Assembly: GCA_963727575.1 (NCBI GenBank)
Contig: CAVSIA010000026.1
Span: forward strand, 94,056-158,055
DNA from: JAHQVI01 sp963727575
GTDB lineage: Bacteria; Pseudomonadota; Alphaproteobacteria; Rhizobiales; Rhodomicrobiaceae
Length of the DNA: 64,000 nt
Direction: 5' to 3'
How positions within the stretch are numbered: position 1 is the stretch's first letter; the number at the start of each line of letters is the position of its first letter. The position numbers were made by a program, and so were the translations under genes. The notes below the pieces were generated by a model. That model was not told the origin of the DNA. It saw only the letters and a program-made list of their open reading frames with translations, and searched no databases. Shown here in pieces: positions 55,027-64,000 of this stretch.

Positions 55027-56266
55027 CCCGGCCGCCCCGAAAGCTCCCGGACCGGCTCGAACGGGCGGTGCGGCGGTGATCCCTCGGGGAAGATGGCGCC
55101 CGCGTCATAGCGCTGCCCGAAGACGACGTCGTAGTCCTCAACCATCTCAGCTGCGGGAGGAAGCCGCCCGGCGGGGTCCTTGAACCACTTCTGCAGGCGC
55201 GCCAGCGCCTGCTCCAGGGTCCGCTCCACGACGGGGCGCCGCTCGGCGTCGTAGCTGTCGAGTAATTTCGTGGATGCCGCACCGCTAAGCACGAACGCCA
55301 GCTTCCAGCCGAGGTTGTGCGCGTCATGGATGCCGGTGTTGCCGCCGAAAGCCCCCGTTGGCGGCATCAGGTGGGCGCAGTCGCCAATCAGGAAGGCGCG
55401 GCCTTGCCGGAAACGGTCGGCCACCTGCGCAGCAACTGTCCAGGCACGCGCGTCGACGAGGTCTGCCCGCACCTCCCGTCCGGCGGCTGCCCGCACCAGT
55501 GTCCGCGTACGTTCGGCGTCGAAGTCTTCCGGCCGTCTCGCCCTTTTCCGGGAAATATTGCAGCGCAAGCAGCCAGCGCCCGCCCGGACGCGGCGTGACG
55601 GTCGCGTTGAGCTCGGTGACAAAACATGAGGTGAAGCGCTTGCCGCCGATCTCGTCCGACATATCGGTGTCGAAGATGATGTTCATCCAGTGCTGCAGCA
55701 CGCCCGGGCCGTGCAGGCCGATGCCGAGCCGGTCGCGCAGCGTGCCGCCGGCGCCGTCGGCGGCGATGAGATAGTCCGCATTGACCGATTCCTCGATACC
55801 GTTGGCTTGATCCGTGATTTTCGCCCGGACCTCGGTCTGATCCTGCTCGAAGGATATGAACTCGGTATCGAAACGGATATCCGCCCCGAGGGCTTCGGCA
55901 CGCCGGCGCAAGATCGGTTCGAGCACATGCTGGTCGCATGTCGCCGGCTGTGTGGGGCTGAACGGACTCGCGTCCGGCCACGCCGCCCCGCTCCATTGCA
56001 GCTCGGGATCGGACAGGTTTTTGCCGCGTGCGATCCCGCCACCCTGCTGATCGCCGGTACTTGTGCAAGCGGATCTCCTCCTCGAGGCCGACACTCCTGA
56101 AGATTTCCATGCTGCGCGGCGAGATACCGGCGAACTTGTACTGGATCGATGTGCCGGGATGACGCTCGACGACCATGCACTGGACGCCATGATGAGCGAG
56201 AAGGGTCGCAGCCGTCAGGCCGTTCAGACCACCACCGACAATGAGAACCCGCGTGTTGACTGGCAT
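55027..56266 (-). pseudogene. FAD-dependent aromatic monooxygenase, truncated by IS21
   Basis: PheA/TfdB-type flavoprotein hydroxylase. N-terminus VNTRVLIVGGGLNGLTAATLL (FAD GxGxxG) and VVERHPGTS; middle GDQQGGGIARGKNLSDPE; FAD motif 2 region AFLIGDCAHLMPPTGAFGG and NTGIHDAHNLGWKLA. One extra base near 56058 and one near 55535 split it into three frames. The C-terminal thioredoxin-like domain is missing because IS21 starts right after ELSGRPG. The start at 56266 is preferred because GGAG lies six bases before it; a start at 56272 would overlap that site. Probable substrates are phenols or polyketide-like aromatics. The loss of the C-terminus is genuine; the two shifts may be errors. Confidence 0.85.
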
Positions 56267-56438
56267 TGGCATCTCCTCTCGTATACGGCAATATAATACG
56301 ATTGACAAAAATATTGGAGTAATCAAAATAAATTCAAGGGCTCGGTCAACGGTGTTGTCCGTATCTCCTGGCACAGTCGGCCCGGAAGAGTGTTCCACCG
56401 GGGCGCGGGAGCGGACGATCTGAAAGGGAGTCTGTCTG

Positions 56439-56846
56439 ATGGCAAAAACAGTGGCAATACTTGTAGCGAGGCTGATATTCGCCGGCGTCTTTGCGATGGC
56501 GGCAGCGTTCAAGTTTCAGGGAATGGATGCGACGGCGGGCTATATCGCTTCGGCAGGATTTCCGCTTCCTCTGTTTCTTGCGTGGATTGCCGCCATTTTC
56601 GAGGTCGCGCTTGTGCTGGGATTTCTTACCGGCGCATTCTTTTCCGAAGCGGCTCTGCTTGCCGCCGTCTACGTCCTGTTTTTAGGCTTCGCATTTCATG
56701 GTCCGTCGCATTGGGAAGGCAATCAGATGGAATTCGGGGCTTTTGTCGACCATTTCACATTTTTTGCCGGCCTGCTCTACGCGGCCGTTTACGGACCGGG
56801 CGATAAATTTGCACTCGGATGGTCCGTTATCCGCAAACCCGCCTGA
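56439..56846 (+). CDS. DoxX family membrane protein
   Basis: A 135-residue protein with four membrane helices and the DoxX pattern: VARLIFAGVFAMAAAFKFQGM, AGFPLPLFLAWIAAIFEVAL, then GAFVDHFTFFAGLLYAAVYGPG. DoxX proteins take part in redox or thiol stress responses. It precedes a MarR gene by 15 bases and diverges from the monooxygenase, suggesting one small aromatic or oxidative stress unit. Confidence 0.88.
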   Translation: MAKTVAILVARLIFAGVFAMAAAFKFQGMDATAGYIASAGFPLPLFLAWIAAIFEVALVLGFLTGAFFSEAALLAAVYVLFLGFAFHGPSHWEGNQMEFGAFVDHFTFFAGLLYAAVYGPGDKFALGWSVIRKPA

Positions 56847-56861
56847 CACCGACAGAACCGC

Positions 56862-57302
56862 ATGACCACCAGAGTCCCTCGCCGTGAAAAGGAGGCAGCC
56901 AGAGCTTGGCGGCTGATGTTCGATTTCCTGATGCGATCGGCTCCGCAGCGGATGGCGAGCCTGCAAAAGCGTGGTCTCACGCCGAATGATGCGCGGGCGT
57001 TGTTTACGCTTGGGGGCGATGAAGGCAGGCCGATCGGGGCCCTTGCCCGCGAGTGGAACTGCGATCCCTCCACTGCGACATGGCTGGTCGATCGCTTGGA
57101 GCGTGCCGGCCTTGTCGAGAGATTGCCATCGCAGTCGGACCGCCGTGTGAAACGGATCAGGCTGACGCCAAATGGGGCTGCGACGACGACGGAATTGATG
57201 GAGGAATATTATCGGCCGCCCCACGAAATCAGCGCGCTCTCATTGAGCGAGCTGCAGAATTTGATCGTGCTCATGGAGAAGCTGGTTTCGGCACAAGAGT
57301 GA
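56862..57302 (+). CDS. MarR-family transcriptional regulator
   Basis: A 146-residue winged-helix regulator: recognition helix region LAREWNCDPSTATWLVDRLERAGLVERLPSQSDRRVKRIRLT is the MarR signature with DRR in the wing. It follows doxX on the same strand and could control doxX and the divergent monooxygenase in response to a phenolic ligand (inference). Confidence 0.92.
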   Translation: MTTRVPRREKEAARAWRLMFDFLMRSAPQRMASLQKRGLTPNDARALFTLGGDEGRPIGALAREWNCDPSTATWLVDRLERAGLVERLPSQSDRRVKRIRLTPNGAATTTELMEEYYRPPHEISALSLSELQNLIVLMEKLVSAQE

Positions 57303-57306
57303 CGCT

Positions 57307-57974
57307 CTACCATATCAGCGGCACCAAACGCAAACGCACCTTGTGCTGATAGTCCGTATAGCCTTGGAGATTGTCTGCAAGATAGGCTTCCTCGTCCAGC
57401 AGCCGCACCATAATCGAGACTGTCAGAGCTCCAGCGCCCAGCTCCCCCCAGCAAGACCCAAGCGCTAGCGGTGTCCCCCAAAATAACAAAAGTGCCCCGG
57501 AATACATTGGATGGCGAATAAGTGCATAGGGCCCCGAGGTCACGATTGCCTGGCCAGGTTCGACTGTGATGATGGATGCGGCGAAGGTGTTCTCGGCGCA
57601 AACGCAAGCACCGTCATGGAGAGGCCCACGAGACACAACCATGTCGGTACGTGCGACCAACCAAAGCGATAATCGAGGCACGATACGACGTAAAGGGTCA
57701 GAAGCGATAAGCTGGTGATGAGTTGAATGACCTTCTGGTTGCTGCGCTGCTCGGCTTGCGGACCCGCGTTCATCCGGCGGCGAAGCAACTCGGGATCAAA
57801 CCTGCGGAAATATTCAATGCTCAATGCGCTGGCGATTCCGAAAACGAGCAGATAAGCCCAGCCTTGCCAATAGGTGAGCGTTCCTGCAGCAAGAAACAGG
57901 ATGAGCGCCAGGGCAGCCAGGAATTTCGCCATGGCGGCGTACGCGCCTTTGCCCAGATCATCCATAATGTGCAT
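57307..57974 (-). pseudogene. isoprenylcysteine carboxyl methyltransferase-like membrane protein (frame broken once)
   Basis: Membrane methyltransferase of the ICMT/PEMT type, about 222 residues: hydrophobic N-terminal half (LAALALILFLAAGTLTYWQGW, VIQLITSLSLLTLYVV) and the SAM-binding C-terminal half ENTFAASIITVEPGQ, SGPYALIRHPMYSG, EEAYLADNLQGYTDYQHKVR. The frame changes near 57595, where one missing base is the simplest repair, opposite in sign to most other breaks in the window. It converges on marR four bases away. Confidence 0.8.
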
Positions 57975-58012
57975 CAGTATCGGCCGCTATTGCGCCTGTT
58001 CCAGGCTACAGC

Positions 58013-58900
58013 TCATACGATGTGCGCTAATTTGTCGGGATTGCGCGTCACGAAGACATTGACGATTTCGTCGCCCCGGATCTCCAAAGCCGTGGTGTCA
58101 AGACTGCCGTCTCGGTAGCGCGTGACCACGCCCGGCATTCCATTGATGCGCGCCAGCACAACGGACACAGAGTGGATATTCCGGAATTTTCTGAAGATAC
58201 CGGCGATGAAACGCGAAACGCGCTCGCGGCCGTGGAGCACATTGCGAGCTGCCGAAGCCTTGCCTCCGCCGTCGGAGTAAAGCGCGGCGTCTTCCGCTAG
58301 CAGCTTGGCGAGACTGGCAGGATCGCCTGTTTTGCTGGCGGCTAGAAACGCGGTCAGCAACCGCTGTTCCACATCACGGGAAACCGTCGAGCGCGGCCTC
58401 GTATCGCGAATATGACGGCGAGCCCGTGAGGCGAGTTGCCTGCATGCGACTTCCGATCGGCTGGTCAGCGATGCAATTTCCTCGAAATCGACGTCAAAGA
58501 CATCATGGAGGAGAAACGCGACGCGTTCGAACGGCGTGAGCCGTTCAAGCGCCAGCAGGAACGCCGTGGACAGGTCGTCGGCATATTCGCTGGCCAACTC
58601 CGCGGTAAATTGCTCCGCACCCAACACTGGCTCCGGCAGCCATGGACCGACATAGGTCTCGCGCTGCGCCCGGGCGGATTTCAGCCGGTCGAGACAAAGC
58701 CGGCTGACCACGCGCGTAAGATAAGCCTGCGTATTCGCGATGGCGCCGCGATCCGCGCGATGCCATCGCAGATAGGCATCCTGCACCGCATCCTGGGCCT
58801 CCGCGAAGGAGCCCAGCATGCGGTAGGCGAGCCCGGTCAGATAAGCGCGGTAGCTCTCGAACGCGGCGACGCCACTATTATCCTGAGCAGGCAGGCCCAT
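58013..58900 (-). CDS. ECF41-type RNA polymerase sigma factor (SigJ-like)
   Basis: A 295-residue sigma factor with sigma2 (YLTGLAYRMLGSFAEAQDAVQDAYLRW) and sigma4 (LTPFERVAFLLHDVFDVDFEEIA) regions followed by a C-terminal SnoaL-like domain. ECF41 hallmarks are all visible: WLPEP in the linker, DGGGK in the C-terminal domain and NPDKL near the end. The C-terminal domain acts as built-in regulator in this group, which lacks an anti-sigma factor. The adjacent AhpD-like gene is the standard ECF41 partner and likely target. Confidence 0.93.
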   Translation of the reverse strand: MGLPAQDNSGVAAFESYRAYLTGLAYRMLGSFAEAQDAVQDAYLRWHRADRGAIANTQAYLTRVVSRLCLDRLKSARAQRETYVGPWLPEPVLGAEQFTAELASEYADDLSTAFLLALERLTPFERVAFLLHDVFDVDFEEIASLTSRSEVACRQLASRARRHIRDTRPRSTVSRDVEQRLLTAFLAASKTGDPASLAKLLAEDAALYSDGGGKASAARNVLHGRERVSRFIAGIFRKFRNIHSVSVVLARINGMPGVVTRYRDGSLDTTALEIRGDEIVNVFVTRNPDKLAHIV

Positions 58901-58912
58901 CCAATCCCTCCG

Positions 58913-59373
58913 TCAGGCGACCTTAGCGAGATCGGCTGGGTGTTCCGCTCGGGCACCTATGGCAAGGCGGTTCCAGGCGTTGATCATCGCGATGGCGATT
59001 GACAGATCGGCGAGTTCCTTCTCGCTGAACTCAAACCGCGCCTCTTGATACGCGTCATCGGGCGCATGCGTTTCAGCGATATTGGTGAGGACTTCCGCCC
59101 AGTTCAAGGCCGCGCGCTCACGTGGGGTATAGAGAGCCGAACTCATGCCAGGCATTGAGCAGGTAAAGTTTTGCTTCGCTGACGTCCGCCTCGCGCGCCT
59201 CCAGCGTATGCATGTGCAGACAATAGGCGCAGCCGTTGATTTGCGAGACGCGCGTTTTGACGAGGGAAAGAAGAACTCGGCTCCAGTCCGGAGCTTTTGA
59301 CATACGCCTCGACCTTCACAAGGGCGGCGATACCTTCAGGTGCGGTGGTCATTGCATTGATGCGCTGTGTCAT
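58913..59373 (-). pseudogene. AhpD-like carboxymuconolactone decarboxylase family protein (frame broken twice)
   Basis: About 152 residues when extra T bases near 59272 and 59142 are removed: TTAPEGIAALVKVEAYVKSS, then LVKTRVSQINGCAYCLHMHTLEA with the redox C-x2-C and His of AhpD, then LYTPRERAALNWAEVLTN. It is a peroxidase-like or hydroperoxide-reducing protein. It lies 12 bases upstream of the ECF41 gene and on the same strand, the usual ECF41 arrangement. The breaks look like errors because all three pieces are conserved. Confidence 0.88.
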
Positions 59374-59829
59374 GGGACCTCTCGTTCATTGCCAGATTGA
59401 GGGGATGCCGGAATTGGCATCTCTGCGGCTAAGACGAAATGGGGCGCGCGATTGTGACATGGCCCCGGCGCGGCTCACCGCACACTGCGCATCCGCCTTC
59501 CTCGCCGAGCTTCGAGGCTGAAGACCTGTCCACGTAGCTAATGCTATCCGCTGTAGCTATCCGTCTTCATCGATTGTCAATCGGCCCTTTAACTGCGGGT
59601 AGATGTCAAGTGTCGCCGGCCTCTTCTCACTTCATTTTTCTTCGTCCGATATCCTTTTGTTCGGTTGAGGTCATCCTTCTGCCCGGTCTGCTCAAACGTC
59701 TCGTCATCGCGCGCAGCGGTGGTCAAGGACGCGCATTTGCGCGCCCCTTGGGGCTTGGTCCTTGACGGCCGCGAGCACGATGGCACGCTGATCACTGCCG
59801 GGGTCAGGGTCCTTTCCGAGGTCGATGCC
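59374..59829. other. intergenic region between the AhpD-like gene and IS110
   Basis: About 450 bases. It should hold the ECF41 unit's promoter near 59374-59480 and the non-coding flank of the IS110 element with the compound palindrome at 59722. No coding region is supported. Confidence 0.4.
59722..59766. ncRNA. compound palindrome able to fold as a three-way junction
   Basis: GTCAAGGAC and GTCCTTGAC make a 9-bp closing stem that encloses two further perfect hairpins, GCGC-ATTT-GCGC and GCCCC-TT-GGGGC. It lies about 60 bases beyond the IS110 transposase end. Candidate structured RNA or DNA recognition element; no evidence of transcription can be seen, so the type is tentative. Confidence 0.3.
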
Positions 59830-61016
59830 TCATCTTTGTGTTCGGGGTGGGTGCCTCACCGTGCGCAACGAGGTCCGCGAACGCCCGTCAGCCGATTGAT
59901 CGAGGTCACCAGCACCGCCGTCCCGGCAGGGACAGGAGCCGACCGCTCTGTGGTCGGATAGGTTGAAACTTAAATACTCGTGTTCAGACAATTTTACCGT
60001 TTTCCCCCAATCGAACTCGGTGCCATCGGTCCAAATGCAGTGCAGGATGATCGCAAGCTTGCGTGCGATGGCAACCTTGGCTTTCTTCAGGCCGACGCGC
60101 TTGGCCAGCCGCTGTCCCCAATTCTGAAGCGGCGAGGGGCGCCTCGTGCGATGAATGAGCACGCTTGCAGCCTCAAACAGGTATGTGCGCAAGAGCCGAT
60201 CGCCCCACCGTGAGATGCGCCCGGTCAGATCGAGTCTCTCCTGATTGCTTGCGCCGTGGCGTCAGGCCGAGATAGGCGCCAACACTCGTTGCCGACTTGA
60301 AGCGGGACGGATCGTCGATGGTATGGCGGAACGTCAGCGCCGTAACCACGCCGACGCCCGGAACCGTCATCAGTCGCCGCGTCGTTTGCGTCCGCCTTGG
60401 CCATCTTACGCACGCGCCCATCGAGTTTGATCTGTTCGTCCGTCACCTGCTCATGCACCGCGAGCAGACAGTCAATGATCGCGCGCAACTCTCCCTCGCC
60501 AGCAAGCTCGCGCACACGGGCACGGAACTGTGCGCCGATGGCGCGCGGGAACAGTAAGGCCGTGCTCCTTCAGAAGGCTGCGGACCTGGTTCTCAAGATC
60601 GCGACGGATGCTGACGAGACGGGCACGCGCAACCAGCAGTGAGCGGATCAGTGCGCTTGCCTCGCTCTTCACCTTCACCTCGCGATACCAGCCCATGCGC
60701 ATCAGCTCGGCGATGCCACGCGCATCGTTCGGATCGCTCTTGTTGATGCGCACCGACAGGGCCGCATGCGCATGTCGGGCATCGATGCAAACAACCGGCA
60801 GATCGATCCGTTTCAGCTCATGCCAGAGCCAACTCGACATGGCGCCGGTCTCCAAGCCGATACGGACCGCCTCCGGTGCCCGCTTGGCGATCACCTTCGC
60901 CAACACTCCGGGCTCGGACCGCGCCTTGCCCTCGAACACGATCCTGCCGGCCTCATCGATCGACGCAAACTCGCGGTTTCTTTCTGGGTAACGTCCAATC
61001 CGACATACTGCTGCAT
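59830..61016 (-). pseudogene. IS110-family transposase, frame broken five times
   Basis: DEDD (RuvC-like) transposase plus Tnp20 domain, recognisable across six frame segments: MQQYVGLDVTQKETA, DEAGRIVFEGKARS, VVCIDARHAHAAL, NKSDPNDARGIAELMRMGWY, then MTVPGVGVVTALTFR with DPSRFKSATSVGAYLGLTPRR, and LLRTYLFEAASVLIHRTR. Removal of single bases near 60971, 60961, 60550, 60388 and 60234 makes it continuous to a stop at 59830, although the last 30 residues are unlike the family. Five identical-type breaks in 1.2 kb suggest locally poor sequence, but true decay is not excluded. Confidence 0.8.
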
Positions 61017-61550
61017 GGCTGTTCTCTCCGTCGTCGATTACGTTGAGGCCAGTCATCTCGAACCTCGTGGGCTCGGCGAGGGCAGCCACCCGCAGTTACG
61101 CAATGTGCCGAACTTTGACCCCCTACGGGGCGCATTGCCTCACTAATAATGTTACTGATGGAATGCCTTCCATGACTGGGTAGCGGCACCGAATCGGGTC
61201 GGTGTCGCCAGATGGCGGGACAGATCAGCATGGGCGCTCGGCGCGAGATCACAGCGGCAATTTCCGAACGTTATCGATCAGCGGGCTGGACGGAGAAGGG
61301 ACGGATCCTCGACGAGTTGTGCGAGATCACCGGCTGGCACCGCAAGCACGCGATCAGGGCATTGGCGGTTTGCAAAGCGTTTCCGCCGCGTGTATCTCCT
61401 GCCGCGCCGCTGCGGCGAGCACCAATATACGGCGCGACCATCAAGGATGCGCTGGTGGCACTATGGGAAGCATCCGATCGGATCTGCGGCAAGCGGCTCA
61501 AGGTGATGATCCCGGCGCTGCTGCCTGCCCTGGAGCGGCACGGCCGGCTA

Positions 61551-62598
61551 GAGCGGCGGGCGATTAACCTGCAACATAGCCTGCGTCCTTGAGATAATTC
61601 CAGCATTCCTGGGGCTCGAATAGCCCGCAGATGTCGCCGACGGCTCGCCAGAGAGCGTCATAGGTTCGTGCCTTGGCCTTTCGGAGAAACATCTTGAGCT
61701 TGGCGAAGGCCATTTCGATCGGATTGAGATCGGGGGAGTATTTCGGCAGGAACAGGAACCAGGCGCCGCGCTCGGCCAGAGCCTGCGCCGCACGCGGACT
61801 TTTATGGACATTCAGATTGTCCAGGATCACCACATCGCCTCGCTCAAGGCTTGGCGCGAGTTGGGTGCGGATATAGATATCGAAGGTGCGACCATCCATG
61901 GCTCCCTCGACAATCCAGGGGGCCACAAGTCCATCGCAGCGCAAGCCGGCGACGAAGGTTTGCGTTTGCCACTTGCCGAAGGGGGCGTCGGCCATGAGCC
62001 GCTCTCCCTTCATGCTGCGCCCGCGCAATGGGGTCATGTTGGTCTTGACGCTGGTCTCGTCTATGAACACGAAGCGCCCCGGCTGGCGGCGCATGAAGGG
62101 CTGGCGGCGGTCGCCCCACAACCGGCGAGCCGCCTTGACATCAGCGCGTTCTTTCTCCGATGCCAGCAGCGTTTTTTTTATAAGTAAATCCGTGCCGGCA
62201 TAAAAGCTTGGACAGGTTCGAGGGATCGGCCGTTACGCCGTGCACCGCCTCCAGCCACGCAGCCAGATCCGGCATGGTGATGTCGGGCTGCGCCTTCACC
62301 CTGTCGAGAATGGCCTCTTGGCAGGGGCCGAGCTTGCCTGAGCCTTTGGGGCGCCCCTGCCTGGCCGGATCAACCGAACCGGTGGCCGCGAAGCGCGATT
62401 GCACCCGCACAGCCGTCGAGGGCGCCACCTCGAACTGGATTGCGACAGCGCGGCGCGACTTCCCCGCCGCAATGCCGCGCACCATTCGAAGCCGAAGATC
62501 GTGCGAAACCGATTTGCCCATGAGATCCCCCAGACCTCACGGAATCACTGTTCGCGAAAAAAGGGAATCCCACGATTCCAATTTCCTGCCTGACGCTC
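61551..62598 (-). mobile_element. IS630-family element with TA target duplication
   Basis: A 1048-base element flanked by TA at 61549-61550 and 62599-62600, the IS630 target duplication. Imperfect inverted ends start GAGCGGCGGGC on the left and GAGCGTCAGGC reading inward from the right. Removing the element plus one TA restores the host transposase exactly. Confidence 0.92.
61564..62521 (-). CDS. IS630-family transposase in two overlapping frames
   Basis: First frame from 62521: HTH region SHDLRLRMVRGIAAGKSRRAVA and LAAWLEAVHGVTADPS, ending near TYKK. Second frame down to 61564 carries the DDE core: FVFIDETSVKTNM, VVILDNLNVHK, YSPDLNPIEMAFAKLK. The switch is at a run of eight A (minus strand, about 62174-62181) within TYKK; seven A would be in frame. 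This may be programmed frameshifting at a slippery A-run, known in IS630 relatives, or an extra base. The element otherwise looks intact. Confidence 0.82.
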
Positions 62599-63908
62599 TA
62601 AAGCTCAGCGCGGCGGATCGTGTGCTGGTTCTGGCTGCCGGCGCTGCGACGATCGACAGGCTGTTGATCGACACGAAGGCCGCAGCCTGCGGGGGGCGCC
62701 GTCGCCGCGTTGGTTTCTATTCCGCCATCCGCCGCGCGGTTCCGATCCGCACATTCAACGATTGGAACGATCCGCCGCCTGGCTTTTGCGAGGTCGACAT
62801 GGTAGCGCACGGCGGAACATCCGTAGCCGGATCTTTCATCCAAACTCTGACAATGGTCGACGTGGCGACGGGCTGGACGGAATGTCTGCCATTGTTGACG
62901 CGCGAAAGCGAACTCGTGGTCGAGGCCATGGCACGGGCGCAGAGCTTGTTCCCCTGGCTCATTCTCGGCGCGGATTTTGACAATGACAGCGCGTTCATGA
63001 ACGATGTCGTGGTTCCCTGGTGCCAGGCACAAAAGATCGAGGTGACACGCTCGAGGGCGTACAAAAAGAACGACCAGGCCTTTGTCGAGCAGAAGAACGG
63101 CGCCGTCGTGCGCAGGCTCGTCGGCTACGGGCGGTTCGATGGCATCGAAACCGCTCAGGCGATGGGCCGCCTTTACGCCGCGTCGCGGATGCATGTGAAC
63201 TTCTTCCAGCCGTCGTTCAAGCTCAAGGACAAGCGCCGCGAAGGCGCCAAGATCATCAAGCGTTACCATGCTCCGGCTACGCCCTATGCCCGTGCGCTCG
63301 CCCATCCGAAGGTCAGCCAGGCGGTCAAGCGGCGTCTGCGCGAACTCTATCGGACACTCGATCCGATCGCCCTGTTGGCCGAGATGCGGACAGCCCAAAC
63401 TGAGCTCGGCAGCCGCGTTGATCGCCGCGGGATGAACAACGGTGCTGCCGCCATCTGCGCACCATCATCGGCACCGGATGCAGCAACCTTCGCAAAGGGG
63501 CTTGGCGGGACGAGCCAGAAGGGCGAACCGCGTGCCACGCACCGACGCATCAAGCGGCCCTACAAGACGCGCGTTCGCATGCCCTCGATGCTCGATCCGT
63601 ATGTCGCCGATATCGAAACCTGGCTCGCCGCCGAGCCGCATTTGACGGCAATCGCCATCCTTGGCCGACTGAACGACCGGGCGCCGACGGAGTTCGGCCC
63701 ACCGCAGCATTCGATCATTCAGCGCCTGCTCAAGACGCTGCGGATCAAGGCCGCGCATCAGCTCATAGCCGGCACAATGGACGTCGTCGCGCTGCCACCG
63801 CAGCAGGCGTTCCAGTCAATTCCAGTCCCGCCCACGGGTAACATTTTCGGATGAGGCAATACGCGGGGTCAAATTTGCATGCCAATTCACAATCTGGTTT
63901 GATAAGAA

Positions 63909-64000
63909 GCGCTCAAATGGGGAATCCGCTCGCGCACGCCTCTTCGGTGCCGATCGTCGAGACGCTGCGTCCCTGGTTCGAGAAACAGCTCTCGATGATC
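63909..64000 (+). pseudogene. IS66-family transposase fragment, continues past window
   Basis: The last 92 bases read NPLAHASSVPIVETLRPWFE then KQLSMI, the linker region of IS66 TnpC before its catalytic C-terminal part. No start or upstream TnpC sequence is present because the preceding DNA is the end of another element, so this is a 5'-truncated copy or a fusion junction. Call rests on a short stretch. Confidence 0.5.

Larger units (their letters stand above)
61212..63854 (+). pseudogene. rve-type DDE transposase interrupted by IS630
   Basis: Two in-frame parts, 61212-61550 and 62601-63854, make a 530-residue transposase. The N-terminal part carries an HTH-like region (ITAAISERYRSAGWTEKGRIL, ITGWHRKHAIRAL). 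The C-terminal part has the DDE residues in FCEVDMVAHGG, GADFDNDSAFMN and DQAFVEQKNGAVVR. Joining at the duplicated TA gives ERHGRLKLSAADRVL in frame, so insertion of IS630 alone inactivated it. No other break is seen. Confidence 0.85.
61114..63873 (+). mobile_element. DDE (rve-type) insertion sequence carrying a nested IS630
   Basis: Terminal inverted repeats: TTTGACCCC and CGCATTGCCTCA at the left (61114-61142) and, inverted, TTTGACCCC and CGTATTGCCTCA at the right (63852-63873). The left end has a seven-base spacer more than the right. Without the nested element it is about 1.7 kb. The family is uncertain (ISNCY-like group). Confidence 0.7.

Overview
The window is GC-rich DNA with densely packed operons. 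Several traits point to an alphaproteobacterium of the Hyphomicrobiales (Rhizobiales): a rhizobial-type acdS, a CpaA-F style Tad pilus locus, an frc-oxc oxalate cluster with a tripartite tricarboxylate transporter, and IS21, IS5, IS110, IS630 and IS66 elements. The genus cannot be named from this sequence alone.

Layout. 1-0.7 kb holds the 3' end of ppc. 0.7-1.6 kb holds an aldose-1-epimerase-like gene. 1.8-5.3 kb is an envelope redox operon: two related Cys-rich secreted proteins, a SCO1/SenC protein, then msrP and msrQ for periplasmic methionine sulfoxide repair. 5.4-9 kb holds a secreted alpha/beta hydrolase, a LysR regulator, a TPR protein and a 71-residue small protein. 9.3-21.5 kb is an oxalate-type acyl-CoA region. 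On the minus strand lie tctC-tctB-tctA, then gntR-oxc-frc and an ADP-forming acyl-CoA synthetase; a succinyl-CoA-ligase-like pair diverges on the plus strand. Four similar TGGYATACMA-type sites in the control regions suggest the local GntR protein regulates the region. 23.2-34.4 kb is a Tad/Flp pilus locus in two convergent arms, followed by a large SARP/cyclase-like/AAA regulator (35.0-38.8 kb). 39.4-41.7 kb holds acdS, an OsmC protein and a membrane protein. 41.8-50.6 kb is a sugar-acid cluster: three SDRs, an EamA permease, a xylonate-dehydratase-like enzyme, an FAH-family hydrolase, OtnI- and DenD-like enzymes, a VOC protein and a DUF1801 protein. AAATCGATTT-like operators lie in its promoters.

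50.8-64 kb is an accessory zone built by insertion sequences. IS5 lies at the end of an XRE regulator gene. A complete IS21 element with 23-bp terminal iterons has cut a flavin monooxygenase. DoxX, MarR, a methyltransferase, an ECF41 sigma factor and its AhpD-like partner follow. Next come a decayed IS110, an IS630 nested exactly inside another DDE element, and the start of an IS66 fragment.

Sequence quality. Many conserved genes are broken by single-base shifts. By hand I count 17 disruptions that are each repaired by removing one base and only two that need a base added. This strong insertion bias looks like uncorrected sequencing error rather than gene decay, so most entries typed pseudogene here are probably intact genes in the organism. 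No rRNA, tRNA or CRISPR array was seen.
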